A stretch of 64,000 nucleotides of DNA from Roseomonas sp. (GTDB lineage Bacteria > Pseudomonadota > Alphaproteobacteria > Acetobacterales > Acetobacteraceae). The notes under the pieces are model-generated. The model made no database searches and was not told where the DNA came from. It saw only the letters and a program-made list of their open reading frames with translations. Below are positions 17,078-25,886 of the stretch, piece by piece. The number at the start of each line of letters is the position of its first letter. Position 1 is the stretch's first letter. The position numbers and the translations under genes are program-made. The stretch lies in NCBI GenBank assembly GCA_020249145.1, contig JADCGF010000001.1:62001-126000 (forward strand), in the 5' to 3' direction.

Positions 17078-17407
17078 TCAATAAAGCCGGCGCTCCGGGC
17101 CATAGGGAACAACCACCTCATCCCGCCCAACCATATTGAGCAGCGACCGGGCGCGTTCTTCAAGCTGATCCCGATCAAGCCTATCGCCGCGAAGTCCGGC
17201 GACACGGCGTTCCATCGCATCCCGCTCGGCCTCAGCCTGCTGAAGCGTTGCCCGCGCCGCCGCGATATCCGCCTGGCGCTTGTCACGCGCCATGAGTCCG
17301 CGTTCACCATGCACGGCGTGCCAGGCAAAATAGCCTGATACCGCGAGGAACAGGGCTGGCACCAGCACCCCTTTCAGGATGCGTTTGGAGATGGAAAGCA
17401 GCGCCAT
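17078..17407 (-). CDS. ftsB: FtsB/DivIC septum-formation initiator protein
   Basis: A 109-residue bitopic membrane protein of the divisome. It has a short cytoplasmic N-terminus, one membrane helix (VLVPALFLAVSGYFAWHAV, about residues 12-30), and a periplasmic coiled coil rich in Ala, Glu and Arg (about 35-85), then a compact tail (ARSLLNMVGRDEVVVPYG) typical of FtsB. The start was placed at ATG 17407, which gives the usual family length; a start at 17452 would add 15 unrelated residues. It lies upstream of pdhA on the same strand, the common alphaproteobacterial order. Confidence 0.88.
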   Translation of the reverse strand: MALLSISKRILKGVLVPALFLAVSGYFAWHAVHGERGLMARDKRQADIAAARATLQQAEAERDAMERRVAGLRGDRLDRDQLEERARSLLNMVGRDEVVVPYGPERRLY

Positions 17408-17587
17408 AAGCGCGATAACCCCTCGACTTGAAGTGATCTCTAAAGAATCCATTCTTGGGTCGCTTGTCCAGAGAGAAATGGCATAGGCCGGTGAAATCGC
17501 GCGAAAACCCGCCTTTCTTGACATTGATCGCGCCGGCGACGCCAGATAGCGAGGTCTAAAAGCGCCCAACCCCAAGCCGGAACCCGC

Positions 17588-18418
17588 ATGCACCCCGCGC
17601 CCGAAATCAGCATTCTGATGGCCGCCCATGGCCTGCGCGCCGAAATCGCCGCCGCCGTCGCTTCGGTCTTTGCCTGCGCGGAAGGCGCGTCGGTGGAGGT
17701 CATCATCGCCTCAGATGACGGTACGGATTATCACGAATGCCTGCCCGCGGATCCAAGATTGGTCTTCGCCCCCATCGGGCCGATTGCCTCAGGCGCGCCA
17801 GCCGCGCGCAATCGCGCGCTGGCTTTGGCACGCGGCGATTTCATCACCATGCTGGATGCTGATGATGGCTATGAAGGCGTGGCGGATGGCTTGGCGGCAA
17901 CCCTGGCTTTGGCGCGCAAGGCAGGGGCCGCGGTGATCCCCAGCATCATCCGCGCCCCGGATGGCACCGCGCTCCGCCGCGTCCCGCCCCCAGGGACAGC
18001 AAGCCTGGGCTGGCGTGAATGGCGAGAGGTCTTTGCCTCGCTCCATCTGCTGCGCCCGCGTGCAACCGCCGAGCCCTTTCGCCCCTTTCGCCTAATTGAT
18101 GATGTCTGGTGGGATTTGCAGGGCCTGGCCCACGCTGGGGGAAGGGCGCCGGTTTCGGCAGCGATTGCCTATCGCTACCAGCTTCGCGCAGGGCAGCTCA
18201 CCGAAGCGCGCGCCGGCGCCTTTGATGCCGATTACGCCGAGGCTTTGGCAATGCTGCGTGAGCATCCTGGCATTTTCGGCACCGTCACGCATGAGGTGGC
18301 GCGCATTCTATGGCGCTGGCGCGCCATGAACCGGCACGCCGAAAGGGCGGCCACAGGCAAGCCGCGCATGCTTGGCCATTACCACCACCATGTTGCGGCT
18401 TATCTGGCGCACGCTTGA
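17588..18418 (+). CDS. Family 2 glycosyltransferase
   Basis: A 276-residue GT-A fold glycosyltransferase. The nucleotide-sugar binding start is ISILMAAHG, the first aspartate motif is ASDDGTD, and the metal-binding DXD-like motif is FITMLDADDGY, preceded by ARNRALALARGD, as in GT2 enzymes. No membrane helix is seen, so it is a cytoplasmic or peripheral enzyme. The donor and acceptor are unknown and no polysaccharide cluster surrounds it. It is transcribed divergently from ftsB and is followed by the tRNA-Leu gene on the opposite strand. Confidence 0.85.
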   Translation: MHPAPEISILMAAHGLRAEIAAAVASVFACAEGASVEVIIASDDGTDYHECLPADPRLVFAPIGPIASGAPAARNRALALARGDFITMLDADDGYEGVADGLAATLALARKAGAAVIPSIIRAPDGTALRRVPPPGTASLGWREWREVFASLHLLRPRATAEPFRPFRLIDDVWWDLQGLAHAGGRAPVSAAIAYRYQLRAGQLTEARAGAFDADYAEALAMLREHPGIFGTVTHEVARILWRWRAMNRHAERAATGKPRMLGHYHHHVAAYLAHA

Positions 18419-18428
18419 TTGAAAGGAA

Positions 18429-18511
18429 TGCCCCCAGGGAGACTCGAACTCCCATGCCCTTACGGGCGGACGATTTTGAGTCGTCTGCGTCTACCGTTCC
18501 GCCACAGGGGC
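18429..18511 (-). tRNA. tRNA-Leu (anticodon CAA)
   Basis: An 83-base type II tRNA read on the minus strand. The acceptor strands GCCCCTG and TGGGGGC pair with two G-T pairs, the anticodon stem GACGA/TCGTC encloses the loop CTCAAAA with anticodon CAA, the long variable arm folds as GCCCG/GGGC, and the T arm is GGGAG-TTCGAGT-CTCCC. The CCA end is not encoded, as is usual in this group. Confidence 0.96.
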
Positions 18512-18563
18512 AACGCAGCGCTTTCCTAACCCAAGCACCGCCTGATGGTCCAGAGGGGTGGGC

Positions 18564-19334
18564 TCAAAACAGCGAATAGCCGCCATCAATCACCAGGCAA
18601 TCGCCGGAATGATAGGCGGAGGCGTCGCTTGCCAGATAAACCGCGATGCCGCCGAAATCCGCCGGCTGGCCCCAGCGCCTGGCCGGGATGCGGGGCAGGA
18701 CGGCGCCGCTGAAACGCTCATCCGCCACATTGCCGGCGGTCATGGCGGTTTCGATCCAGCCGGGCAGGATGGCATTGGCGCGAATGCCATGCCGGGCCAT
18801 TTCCACGGCAAGCGCACGGATAATGGCCACCAGCGCGCCCTTGGTGGCACCGTAATGGGCATTGCGCGCGGCACCTTCAATGGCGGCGAGCGATGCTGTG
18901 GCTACCAGTGAACCGCCGCCGCCGCGTTCTACCATATGCCGCGCGGCAGCGCGCAAAGTGAAGAAGGCGCCATCCAGATTGATGCGCATCACGCGTTGCC
19001 ATTCGGCGGTTTCCAAAGCCGTGAAGCGCGACGCATGGCCGTAGGTGCCGGCATTGGCAAAACAGGCATCCACGCGGCCAAGTTTTTCGACGGTTTCCGC
19101 ACAGGCAGTTTCGACCGCCGCTTCATCGCTGATATCGCAGATAGCCGCATAAAGGCGCACGCCAAGCGGCTTCAGGCTTTCCAAAGCCGCCGTATTTTTC
19201 GCAGGATTGCTGCCCCAGATCGCGATATCCGCACCGGCTTCCGCCAAGGCGCGGGCCATGCCAAGCCCAATGCCGGAATTGCCGCCCGTGATCAGCGCGA
19301 CCTTGCCGCTGAGATCAAAAGGCGCATAGGCCAT
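18564..19334 (-). CDS. Short-chain dehydrogenase/reductase (SDR)
   Basis: A 256-residue classical SDR. The cofactor motif is TGGNSGIGLGMA, the NAG-type motif is FANAGT, and the catalytic residues are Ser148, Tyr161 and Lys165 (YGATK). The C-terminus ends in the usual SGDCLVIDGGYSLF. The substrate is not predictable. It is the last gene of a minus-strand run and begins 5 bases after the 2-hydroxyacid dehydrogenase stop, so the two enzymes are probably made together. Confidence 0.92.
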   Translation of the reverse strand: MAYAPFDLSGKVALITGGNSGIGLGMARALAEAGADIAIWGSNPAKNTAALESLKPLGVRLYAAICDISDEAAVETACAETVEKLGRVDACFANAGTYGHASRFTALETAEWQRVMRINLDGAFFTLRAAARHMVERGGGGSLVATASLAAIEGAARNAHYGATKGALVAIIRALAVEMARHGIRANAILPGWIETAMTAGNVADERFSGAVLPRIPARRWGQPADFGGIAVYLASDASAYHSGDCLVIDGGYSLF

Positions 19335-19339
19335 GACGT

Positions 19340-20296
19340 TCAGTAACCCGCCTTGCGGTCCACCACTTCCTTGAGCGGCGCGCCATCCAAAAAGCGGCGC
19401 AGGTTTTCAACCAGCAGCGCCGCCACCATGGAATCGCGCGCCGGATGCAGCCCACCAATATGCGGCAGTACCAGGATGTTTTCCGCGCCCCAGAAAGGGT
19501 CTTCCTTGGGCAGCGGTTCCTGACGGAACACATCCAGGATGGCGCCGGCGATCGTGCCTGATTTGGCCGCGGCCACCAAAGCCGCATCATCAATCAAGGC
19601 GCCTCGGCCGAAATTGAGCAGCCAGGCGGTTTTCTTCATGCGCGCAAGGCGTGCGGCATTGATGATGTTTTCTGTCTCGGGCGTCGCCGGCAGCAGCAAA
19701 ACGACGAAATCAGATTGCGCGAGTACTTCATCCGTTTCTTCCGGCGCATAAACACGTTCCACATGCGCCAGGGCGCCGGGCGCGCGACGCGTGCCGATCA
19801 CGCGCATCTCAAGCGCCGCAGCCTTGCGCGCCAATTCCTGCCCGATGGCACCCAGGCCAAGAATGCCAAGCGTCTGCCCGGCCAGCGTGGAGGAAACGCG
19901 GCGCGTCCAGGTGCTGGCGGCATTATCGCCGACAATGGCCGCGTAGGGTTTGGTGATGTGAAACAGCGCGCCCAGAATGTTTTCCGGCATCTGCACGCGA
20001 TGCGTCCCCCGCGCACAAGTGAGCGTCAGGGCAGGCGATAAATCCGTACGCGCCAACCAATGTTCCACCCCCGCCGTGAGTGCTTGCGCCCAACGCAGCT
20101 TTGGCATTTGCGAAAGTGTCCCGGCGGGCGGACCCCAGGTCAGCATCGCCTCCGCTTCCTGCAATTGCGCTGTACTTGGCGTCGCGTTGCGCGGCAATTC
20201 TTCAAGCCGAATGCGTTGATCAAGCCCCGCTGCGGAGATTGCCTTGCGATAGGCTTCCGCGCCATCGGTCCAGAGCAGGAAAAGCGGTTTGGTCAT
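19340..20296 (-). CDS. D-2-hydroxyacid dehydrogenase (glyoxylate/hydroxypyruvate reductase-like)
   Basis: A 318-residue member of the D-isomer 2-hydroxyacid dehydrogenase family. The Rossmann motif is LGILGLGAIGQELA, and the catalytic residues are Arg231 (FGRGALIDD), Glu260 and His279 (LPHIGG). It belongs to the shorter GhrA/hydroxypyruvate reductase-like branch rather than serA. With the class V aminotransferase encoded two genes upstream (22526-23719) it could reduce hydroxypyruvate or glyoxylate formed by transamination, but this is inference from context. The spacing to the preceding gene is 9 bases. Confidence 0.88.
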   Translation of the reverse strand: MTKPLFLLWTDGAEAYRKAISAAGLDQRIRLEELPRNATPSTAQLQEAEAMLTWGPPAGTLSQMPKLRWAQALTAGVEHWLARTDLSPALTLTCARGTHRVQMPENILGALFHITKPYAAIVGDNAASTWTRRVSSTLAGQTLGILGLGAIGQELARKAAALEMRVIGTRRAPGALAHVERVYAPEETDEVLAQSDFVVLLLPATPETENIINAARLARMKKTAWLLNFGRGALIDDAALVAAAKSGTIAGAILDVFRQEPLPKEDPFWGAENILVLPHIGGLHPARDSMVAALLVENLRRFLDGAPLKEVVDRKAGY

Positions 20297-20305
20297 GATA
20301 ATGCC

Positions 20306-22441
20306 TCAGGCTTTCACAATCAGCGCATCCACCGCGACCGCATCACTACCGGCGATGATGATGGGGTTCACATCCAGTTCAGCAATCAGATCACGCTGAT
20401 CGGCGGCGAATTCGGAAAGCCGGACGATGATATCCGCCAGCCGATCCATATCGGCGGCCGGCGCACCGCGAAAGCCTTCCAGTGCCGCGCGGCCCTTCAG
20501 GCAGCCGAGCAAATCACGCGCTTCTGTCTTGGTCACAGGCGCCAGCGCCAGCGCTGAATCGCGCATCAATTCCACCAGCACACCGCCAAGCCCAGCGACA
20601 ATAAGTGGGCCCATCAGCGGATCAATCCGCGCACCCACCATGATTTCAACGCCTGGCTTCGCCATGGGCTGCACCAGCACGCCATTGATGCGCGCTTGGG
20701 GCGCATGGTGCTTGGCATTGGCCATGACGGCGCGGAAGGCCTCGCGCAATTCGGCCTCATCCTTCAGCTTCAGGCGGATCACGCCTGCTTCAGTTTTGTG
20801 CGGCAGATCGGGGCTTTCCACCTTGATCGCGACTGGCCAACCAAGCGCCTTGGCGGCGGCCAGAGCCTCATCTTCCGTCGTCGTCAGCCGTTCCAGCACC
20901 ACCGGCACGCCATAGGCTGCCAGCACCTGCTTCGCTTCGCGTTCCGTCAACGTGCGATCCTGTGCAGCCTTGATCAAAGCTGCCGCTTCGCTTGTCGCCT
21001 CTGGGCGTGATACGCGGGTATAGTTGCGCGGGCCGGCGCTGCGGCGTTCTTCGCGCTTATGCCAATGATCGAGTGTGGCAAAGCAACGATCCATGGACCG
21101 GAATAGGCCGATACGCGGGTTTTGTTCGGCCTCCTTCGAACCGAAGCCTTCCAGCCATTCCGTGGTCCAAACCACGCAAATTGGCTTGTCATGTTGTGCA
21201 GCGATGGCGGCCAATTCGCCGGGGCGCTTGGCGGAAAGCTCGGTTGAATAAATCTGCGCATAAAGCAGCGTGCCGTAATGATCCTCACCCAACATGGCAG
21301 AAGCGCAGGCGGTCAGGCTTTCCGGGTCATTCGCCACTTGTGCTGTGACATCGCAGGGATTGCGCGCGGAACCGAAATCCGGAATGCGCGATTCCAAAAT
21401 GGCCTGCACCGGTGGTGTCGGCTGCGGCAGCGGAATACCGCGTTCCTCCGCACGATCAGCCGACATGATGGCGGCGCCGCCCGAGACCGCCACCACCGCC
21501 ACACCGCGCGCCTTGGGCGGTGGCGCCTTGGCCAGGAAGGAAGCGGTTTCCACCATGGCTTCGAAATTATCCACGAGTATTGCGCCGGCTCGTTCAAACG
21601 CCGCGCGATAGGCAGCCTGAGAACCCGCCAGAGACCCGGTATGAGACATTGCAGCGGCTGCGCCCTGTTCGCCCGTACCAAGCTTAAAGACAATGAGCGG
21701 TTTGTCAGCAGCATCGGCGATTTGCGCCGCTTCAATGAAGCGCATCGGGTCCGGCATGCCTTCAAACACGCAGGCAATCGCGCGGCACGCCGGATCATTG
21801 GCCAGGAAGGAAACGCAATCCGCGACATCAATATCGGAAGAATTACCGGTGGTGAGCAAATGGCTGACGGACACACCACGCATCACCGCCTGCGCCAGCG
21901 AAAATCCAAGCGCGCCGGATTGGCTGATCAGCCCCACCGCGTGCGGCAAGGGCGCTTCCATCGGCGGTGGAATCATGAAGGTCACGCCGGCCTTGCTGCC
22001 GAAATTCAACATGCCAATGCAATTCGGCCCGACAATCCGCATGCCCGCCTTGCGCCCAATCGCGGCCAGGCGCTGCTGCGCGGCGATATCCTCAGCCCGG
22101 CCAGTTTCCGAAAAGCCAGAGGCATAAATCATCACGCCGCCAACACCCGCCTTGGCGCAATCGATGGCGATTTCTTCCACCGCATCCTTGGCGGCCACCA
22201 CAATGCAGCAATCCGGCACTTCCGGCAGCGCGGCGACGGAAGGATAGCAGGGGCGCTCACCAATCTTCTCATAACGGCTATTCACCAAATGCAGCCGGCC
22301 CGTATAGCCAGACAGCGCGCCGATGGTGCGATCCGCAAAGGAACCCGCGCGCGGGGAAGCGCCGATCACGGCGATTGAGGCCGGGTTGAACAGCCGCTGC
22401 ATATCGGCATGGCGATAGACGCCGCGATGGGTGATGGACAT
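20306..22441 (-). CDS. NDP-forming acyl-CoA synthetase (acetate-CoA ligase family)
   Basis: A 711-residue fused enzyme. The N-terminal half has the CoA-binding domain (IAVIGASPRAGSFADR), succinyl-CoA ligase-like domains and the phosphorylated histidine His267 (SHTGSLAGS). The C-terminal half is an ATP-grasp domain beginning ASEAAALIKAAQ and running through VAIKVESPDLPHKTEAGVI. Such proteins make acyl-CoA and ADP (or the reverse); acetate, pimelate or aryl substrates are all known in the family, so the specificity here is open. The start ATG 22441 has AGGAGG about 9 bases upstream. It belongs to the same minus-strand run as the aminotransferase and the 2-hydroxyacid dehydrogenase. Confidence 0.9.
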   Translation of the reverse strand: MSITHRGVYRHADMQRLFNPASIAVIGASPRAGSFADRTIGALSGYTGRLHLVNSRYEKIGERPCYPSVAALPEVPDCCIVVAAKDAVEEIAIDCAKAGVGGVMIYASGFSETGRAEDIAAQQRLAAIGRKAGMRIVGPNCIGMLNFGSKAGVTFMIPPPMEAPLPHAVGLISQSGALGFSLAQAVMRGVSVSHLLTTGNSSDIDVADCVSFLANDPACRAIACVFEGMPDPMRFIEAAQIADAADKPLIVFKLGTGEQGAAAAMSHTGSLAGSQAAYRAAFERAGAILVDNFEAMVETASFLAKAPPPKARGVAVVAVSGGAAIMSADRAEERGIPLPQPTPPVQAILESRIPDFGSARNPCDVTAQVANDPESLTACASAMLGEDHYGTLLYAQIYSTELSAKRPGELAAIAAQHDKPICVVWTTEWLEGFGSKEAEQNPRIGLFRSMDRCFATLDHWHKREERRSAGPRNYTRVSRPEATSEAAALIKAAQDRTLTEREAKQVLAAYGVPVVLERLTTTEDEALAAAKALGWPVAIKVESPDLPHKTEAGVIRLKLKDEAELREAFRAVMANAKHHAPQARINGVLVQPMAKPGVEIMVGARIDPLMGPLIVAGLGGVLVELMRDSALALAPVTKTEARDLLGCLKGRAALEGFRGAPAADMDRLADIIVRLSEFAADQRDLIAELDVNPIIIAGSDAVAVDALIVKA

Positions 22442-22493
22442 TGCCTTGCTTCCTCCTGCTCTGCCGGCTTGATGCGCCAGTCTGGTCTATGAA

Positions 22494-22515
22494 GGGCGCG
22501 CTTGACGGCGCGCCC
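22494..22515 (-). terminator. Hairpin between the aminotransferase and acyl-CoA synthetase genes
   Basis: GGGCGCGC (22494-22501) pairs with GCGCGCCC (22508-22515) around six bases, 11 bases past the aminotransferase stop. No long T-run follows, so it may be only partial termination within the gene run. Confidence 0.5.
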
Positions 22516-22525
22516 TGTAGTTAAT

Positions 22526-23719
22526 TCAACGCCCGGCTTCCGCCAGATATTCCATTGCCGCCGCCACACCGCCTGGCGCATGCGGCACGCCATTCAGCTT
22601 CAGCGCCATTTCCACAACGGAAAGCGTGCCCAAAATCATTGGTTCATTCAAATCGCCCAAATGGCCGATGCGGAAAACCTTGCCGCCCAAAGGCCCAAGC
22701 CCACCACCGAGCGAGACATTAAAGCTTTGCAGCGCCGTGCGGCGCACCGCTTCCGCATCATGGCCTTCCGGCATCAAAATGGCGGTAACGCTATCCGAAT
22801 AACGATCAGGGTTCATGCAGAAAAGCTGCGGCCCGGCATTGCCGGACCAATGGCGCACGCAGCGCCGCACCGCTTCCGCCAGGCGCGAATGGCGCGCAAA
22901 GACCTGATCCAACCCTTCTTCTTCCAGCAAGCGCAGCGATTCCTGCAACCCGTAAAAGAAGGAAGTCGGCACTGTGCCAACGAAGGATTTATGCTTGCGC
23001 GTCAGCATATTCGTCCAGGACAGATAGGATTTCGGCAGGCGCGATGTTTTGTGCGCCGCCATCGCCTTGGCCGAAACGCCGGTGAAGGACATGCCGGTGG
23101 GCAGCATCAAGCCCTTCTGGCTGCCGCCAACAGCAACATCCACGCCCCATTCATCCATACGAAAATCAAGCGAGCCAAGCGAGGAAATCGTATCACTCAA
23201 CAACAAAGCGGGATGCTTCGTGGCATCCAGCGCGGCGCGCACATCCTTCAGCGGCAATTCCATACCCGTCGCCGTTTCATTATGCACGGCGCAAATCGCC
23301 TTGATGCGATGGCCTGTATCCGCGGCGAGGGTTGCGCGCAGCGCGGCGAAATCAACGCCTCGGTGCCAATCGGCACTGATCACTTCGGCCTTCAAGGACA
23401 AATCCTCGGCCATTTGCGCCCAGCTTTGCGAAAAATGGCCGGTTTCAATGATGGCCACTGTATCGCCGGGCGAAAACAGATTGACGAGGCTCGCTTCCCA
23501 GGCCGCGTGGCCTGAGCCGGTATACATGAAGACTTCCTGTTCCGTCTTCAAAATGCGCTTCAGCCCCGCGATGCATTTTTCATAGACCGGCATGAAGGCA
23601 GGGTCATTGAAATCAACCGTGACATGCGCCACCGCAAGCAGCACTGAATCCGGAATATTGGTGGGGCCGGGATTGGCAAAGAATTGCCGCCCGCGCGGCA
23701 GACGAGGCTTAGAGGCCAT
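22526..23719 (-). CDS. Class V aminotransferase (serine/alanine-glyoxylate aminotransferase family)
   Basis: A 397-residue PLP enzyme. It has the family opening FFANPGPTNIPDSVL, the TGSGHAAWEASL segment that holds the cofactor phosphate, VHNETATGMELPL, and the PLP lysine Lys202 in GGSQKGLML. The order of these motifs matches serine-glyoxylate aminotransferase of serine-cycle bacteria and alanine-glyoxylate aminotransferases. Phosphonate aminotransferases (PhnW) share the fold but lack this GSQKGLMLP pattern. It probably moves an amino group between serine or alanine and glyoxylate. Neighbours are a hydroxypyruvate-reductase-like enzyme and an acyl-CoA synthetase. Confidence 0.87.
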   Translation of the reverse strand: MASKPRLPRGRQFFANPGPTNIPDSVLLAVAHVTVDFNDPAFMPVYEKCIAGLKRILKTEQEVFMYTGSGHAAWEASLVNLFSPGDTVAIIETGHFSQSWAQMAEDLSLKAEVISADWHRGVDFAALRATLAADTGHRIKAICAVHNETATGMELPLKDVRAALDATKHPALLLSDTISSLGSLDFRMDEWGVDVAVGGSQKGLMLPTGMSFTGVSAKAMAAHKTSRLPKSYLSWTNMLTRKHKSFVGTVPTSFFYGLQESLRLLEEEGLDQVFARHSRLAEAVRRCVRHWSGNAGPQLFCMNPDRYSDSVTAILMPEGHDAEAVRRTALQSFNVSLGGGLGPLGGKVFRIGHLGDLNEPMILGTLSVVEMALKLNGVPHAPGGVAAAMEYLAEAGR

Positions 23720-23764
23720 GAGAAGTGATTTCCTTCTTGCGATGATTTGATTGTGGCGCCGGCA

Positions 23765-24949
23765 TCATTTCGCCAATTCCCGCGCCATGGATTCAAGCCC
23801 CGCCAGGGTCAGCGGATGCATACGGTTATCCATCAGTCCCTGCATCATGTCGATGGAATGGGTATAGCGCCAATGCTGCTGATCCACGGGATTGAGCCAG
23901 GCGGCGCGGCGGAAATGCCGTGTCAGGCGGCCCATCCAGACCACGCCTGATTCCTCATTCCAATGCTCAACCGAACCGCCGGGCTGAGAGATTTCATAAG
24001 GCCCCATGGTGGCATCACCCACCAGCACCAGGCGCCAATCCGGGCCATAGGTGCGCAAGACCTCCTGCGTGGACTTCTCGGTTTCCTTGCGCCTGCGGTT
24101 TTCGCGCCAGAGCCGTTCATAGGGGCAGTTGTGGAAGTAGTAGAATTCCAGATGCTTGAATTCACTGCGCGCCGCGGAAAATAGCTCCTGACAGATGCGG
24201 ATATGATCATCCATGGAACCGCCAATATCCATCAGCAGCAGCACCTTCACCGCGTTGCGGCGTTCCGGCACCATATGCAGATCAAGCGACCCACCATTGC
24301 GTGCTGTCGCGCCAATCGTACCCGGCATATCCAATTCTGTCGCTGCACCTGTGCGCGCAAAGCGGCGCAGCCGACGCAAAGCGACTTTCATATTGCGCGA
24401 GGATAACGCCTCGTCTTCATCCAAATCCTTATAGACGCGCTTATCCCACACCTTTGCGGCGCGGCGATTACGGCTTTCTTCCTGCCCAATCCGTACGCCT
24501 TCAGGATTATAGCCATAGGCGCCGAAGGGCGATGTGCCGGCAGTGCCGATCCATTTTGATCCACCCTGATGCCGGCCCTTTTGTTCCGCCAAGCGCTGAC
24601 GCAGCGTTTCCATCAGCTTGTCGAACCCGCCAAGCGCTTCGATCTCAGCGCGTTCTTCCTCGGTCAGGAATTTCTCTGCCATTTTGCGCAGCCATTCGGC
24701 GGGAATTTCCACCGTGGTTTCCGCCGCGCCGGGCGGCGATTCCAACCCCTTGAAGATTTCGCCAAAGACGCGGTCGAAGCGGTCCAGATGGCGTTCATCC
24801 TTTACCAGCGCGGCGCGCGAAAGATGGTAGAAATCCTCCACATCAAAGCCCACCACGCCCGCCTTCAGCGCGCGCAGCAACGCCAAGTATTCCGTAATGG
24901 AAGCCGGCACACCGGCGGCGCGCAGCGCGATGATGAAGGGCGCGAACAT
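23765..24949 (-). CDS. CoxE-like von Willebrand factor A domain protein
   Basis: A 394-residue VWA protein of the CoxE/YehP type. The C-terminal VWA domain has the metal-site motif as DIGGSMDD (residues 241-248), a variant of DxSxS in which the first serine is glycine. The N-terminal half is alpha-helical (FIIALRAAGVPASITEYLA, a typical CoxE start) with a charged middle. It is encoded 28 bases after a MoxR ATPase. MoxR/VWA pairs act as chaperone-like machines that mature or activate partner enzymes. No carbon-monoxide dehydrogenase genes are in the window, so the client is unknown. Confidence 0.88.
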   Translation of the reverse strand: MFAPFIIALRAAGVPASITEYLALLRALKAGVVGFDVEDFYHLSRAALVKDERHLDRFDRVFGEIFKGLESPPGAAETTVEIPAEWLRKMAEKFLTEEERAEIEALGGFDKLMETLRQRLAEQKGRHQGGSKWIGTAGTSPFGAYGYNPEGVRIGQEESRNRRAAKVWDKRVYKDLDEDEALSSRNMKVALRRLRRFARTGAATELDMPGTIGATARNGGSLDLHMVPERRNAVKVLLLMDIGGSMDDHIRICQELFSAARSEFKHLEFYYFHNCPYERLWRENRRRKETEKSTQEVLRTYGPDWRLVLVGDATMGPYEISQPGGSVEHWNEESGVVWMGRLTRHFRRAAWLNPVDQQHWRYTHSIDMMQGLMDNRMHPLTLAGLESMARELAK

Positions 24950-24977
24950 CGGCTAACCTATCGCTGCAACCGCCGCA

Positions 24978-25823
24978 TCAGACCTTCCGCCGCGTCAGGA
25001 AGGCCAGGCGTTCAAACAAATGCACATCCTGTTCATTCTTCAGCAGGGCGCCGTAAAGTGGCGGGATCGCGGTTTTGTTATCCTGGCTGCGCAGTGCTTC
25101 CGGCGGCATGTCTTCAATCGTCAGCAGCTTCAGCCAATCCAGCAATTCGGATGTCGCCGGCTTCTTCTTCAATTCATTCACGCCGCGCACATCAAAGAAC
25201 ACCGTCAGTGCTTCCCGCAGCAAATCCTGGCGGATATTCGGGAAATGCGTCTGCACAATTTTTTCCATCGTCTCCCGATCCGGGAAGCGGATGTAATGGA
25301 AGAAGCAGCGGCGCAGAAACGCGTCCGGCAATTCCTTTTCGTTGTTGGAAGTGATGATCACCACGGGCCGATGCCGCGCCTTGATGCTGCGACGCAGCTC
25401 ATAGACATAGAATTCCATACGATCGATCTCAAGCAGCAGATCGTTCGGAAATTCGATATCAGCCTTGTCGATTTCATCAATCAACAGCACGACGGGGTGA
25501 TCCGCTTCAAAGGCTTCCCACAGCTTGCCGCGCACAATGTAATTGGCAATGTCATGCACGCGCGGATCGCCAAGCTGGCCATCACGGAGCCGGCTGACGG
25601 CGTCATATTCATACAAGCCCTGCTGCGCCTTGGTGGTGGATTTGATGTGCCATTCAATCAGCGGATAGCCGAGCGCCTTGGCGATTTCCTGCGCCAGCAC
25701 GGTCTTGCCGGTGCCAGGTTCGCCCTTGATCAGCAGCGGGCGTTCCAAAGCCACCGCGGCATTTACCGCAACCTCCAGCTCTCGGGTTGCGACATATCTT
25801 TCTGTGCCTTTAAACTGCGCCAC
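24978..25823 (-). CDS. MoxR family AAA+ ATPase
   Basis: A 281-residue AAA+ ATPase. Walker A is GEPGTGKT (residues 34-41), Walker B is VVLLIDEIDKAD, and the sensor 1 region is PVVIITSNNEKELPDAFLRRC. The GTG at 25823 was chosen because GGAG lies 6 bases upstream and homology starts at AQFKGTERYV; upstream codons to 25877 look unrelated. It is paired with the downstream CoxE-like VWA gene, the usual partner. The pair is likely to remodel or insert cofactors into a target complex not seen here. Confidence 0.92.
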   Translation of the reverse strand: MAQFKGTERYVATRELEVAVNAAVALERPLLIKGEPGTGKTVLAQEIAKALGYPLIEWHIKSTTKAQQGLYEYDAVSRLRDGQLGDPRVHDIANYIVRGKLWEAFEADHPVVLLIDEIDKADIEFPNDLLLEIDRMEFYVYELRRSIKARHRPVVIITSNNEKELPDAFLRRCFFHYIRFPDRETMEKIVQTHFPNIRQDLLREALTVFFDVRGVNELKKKPATSELLDWLKLLTIEDMPPEALRSQDNKTAIPPLYGALLKNEQDVHLFERLAFLTRRKV

Positions 25824-25886
25824 GCTCTGCTCCGTCTTTCTGGGGTGTATCGTCGGGCGAGCGACCCTTGCGCGCAAGCCCCCGCA

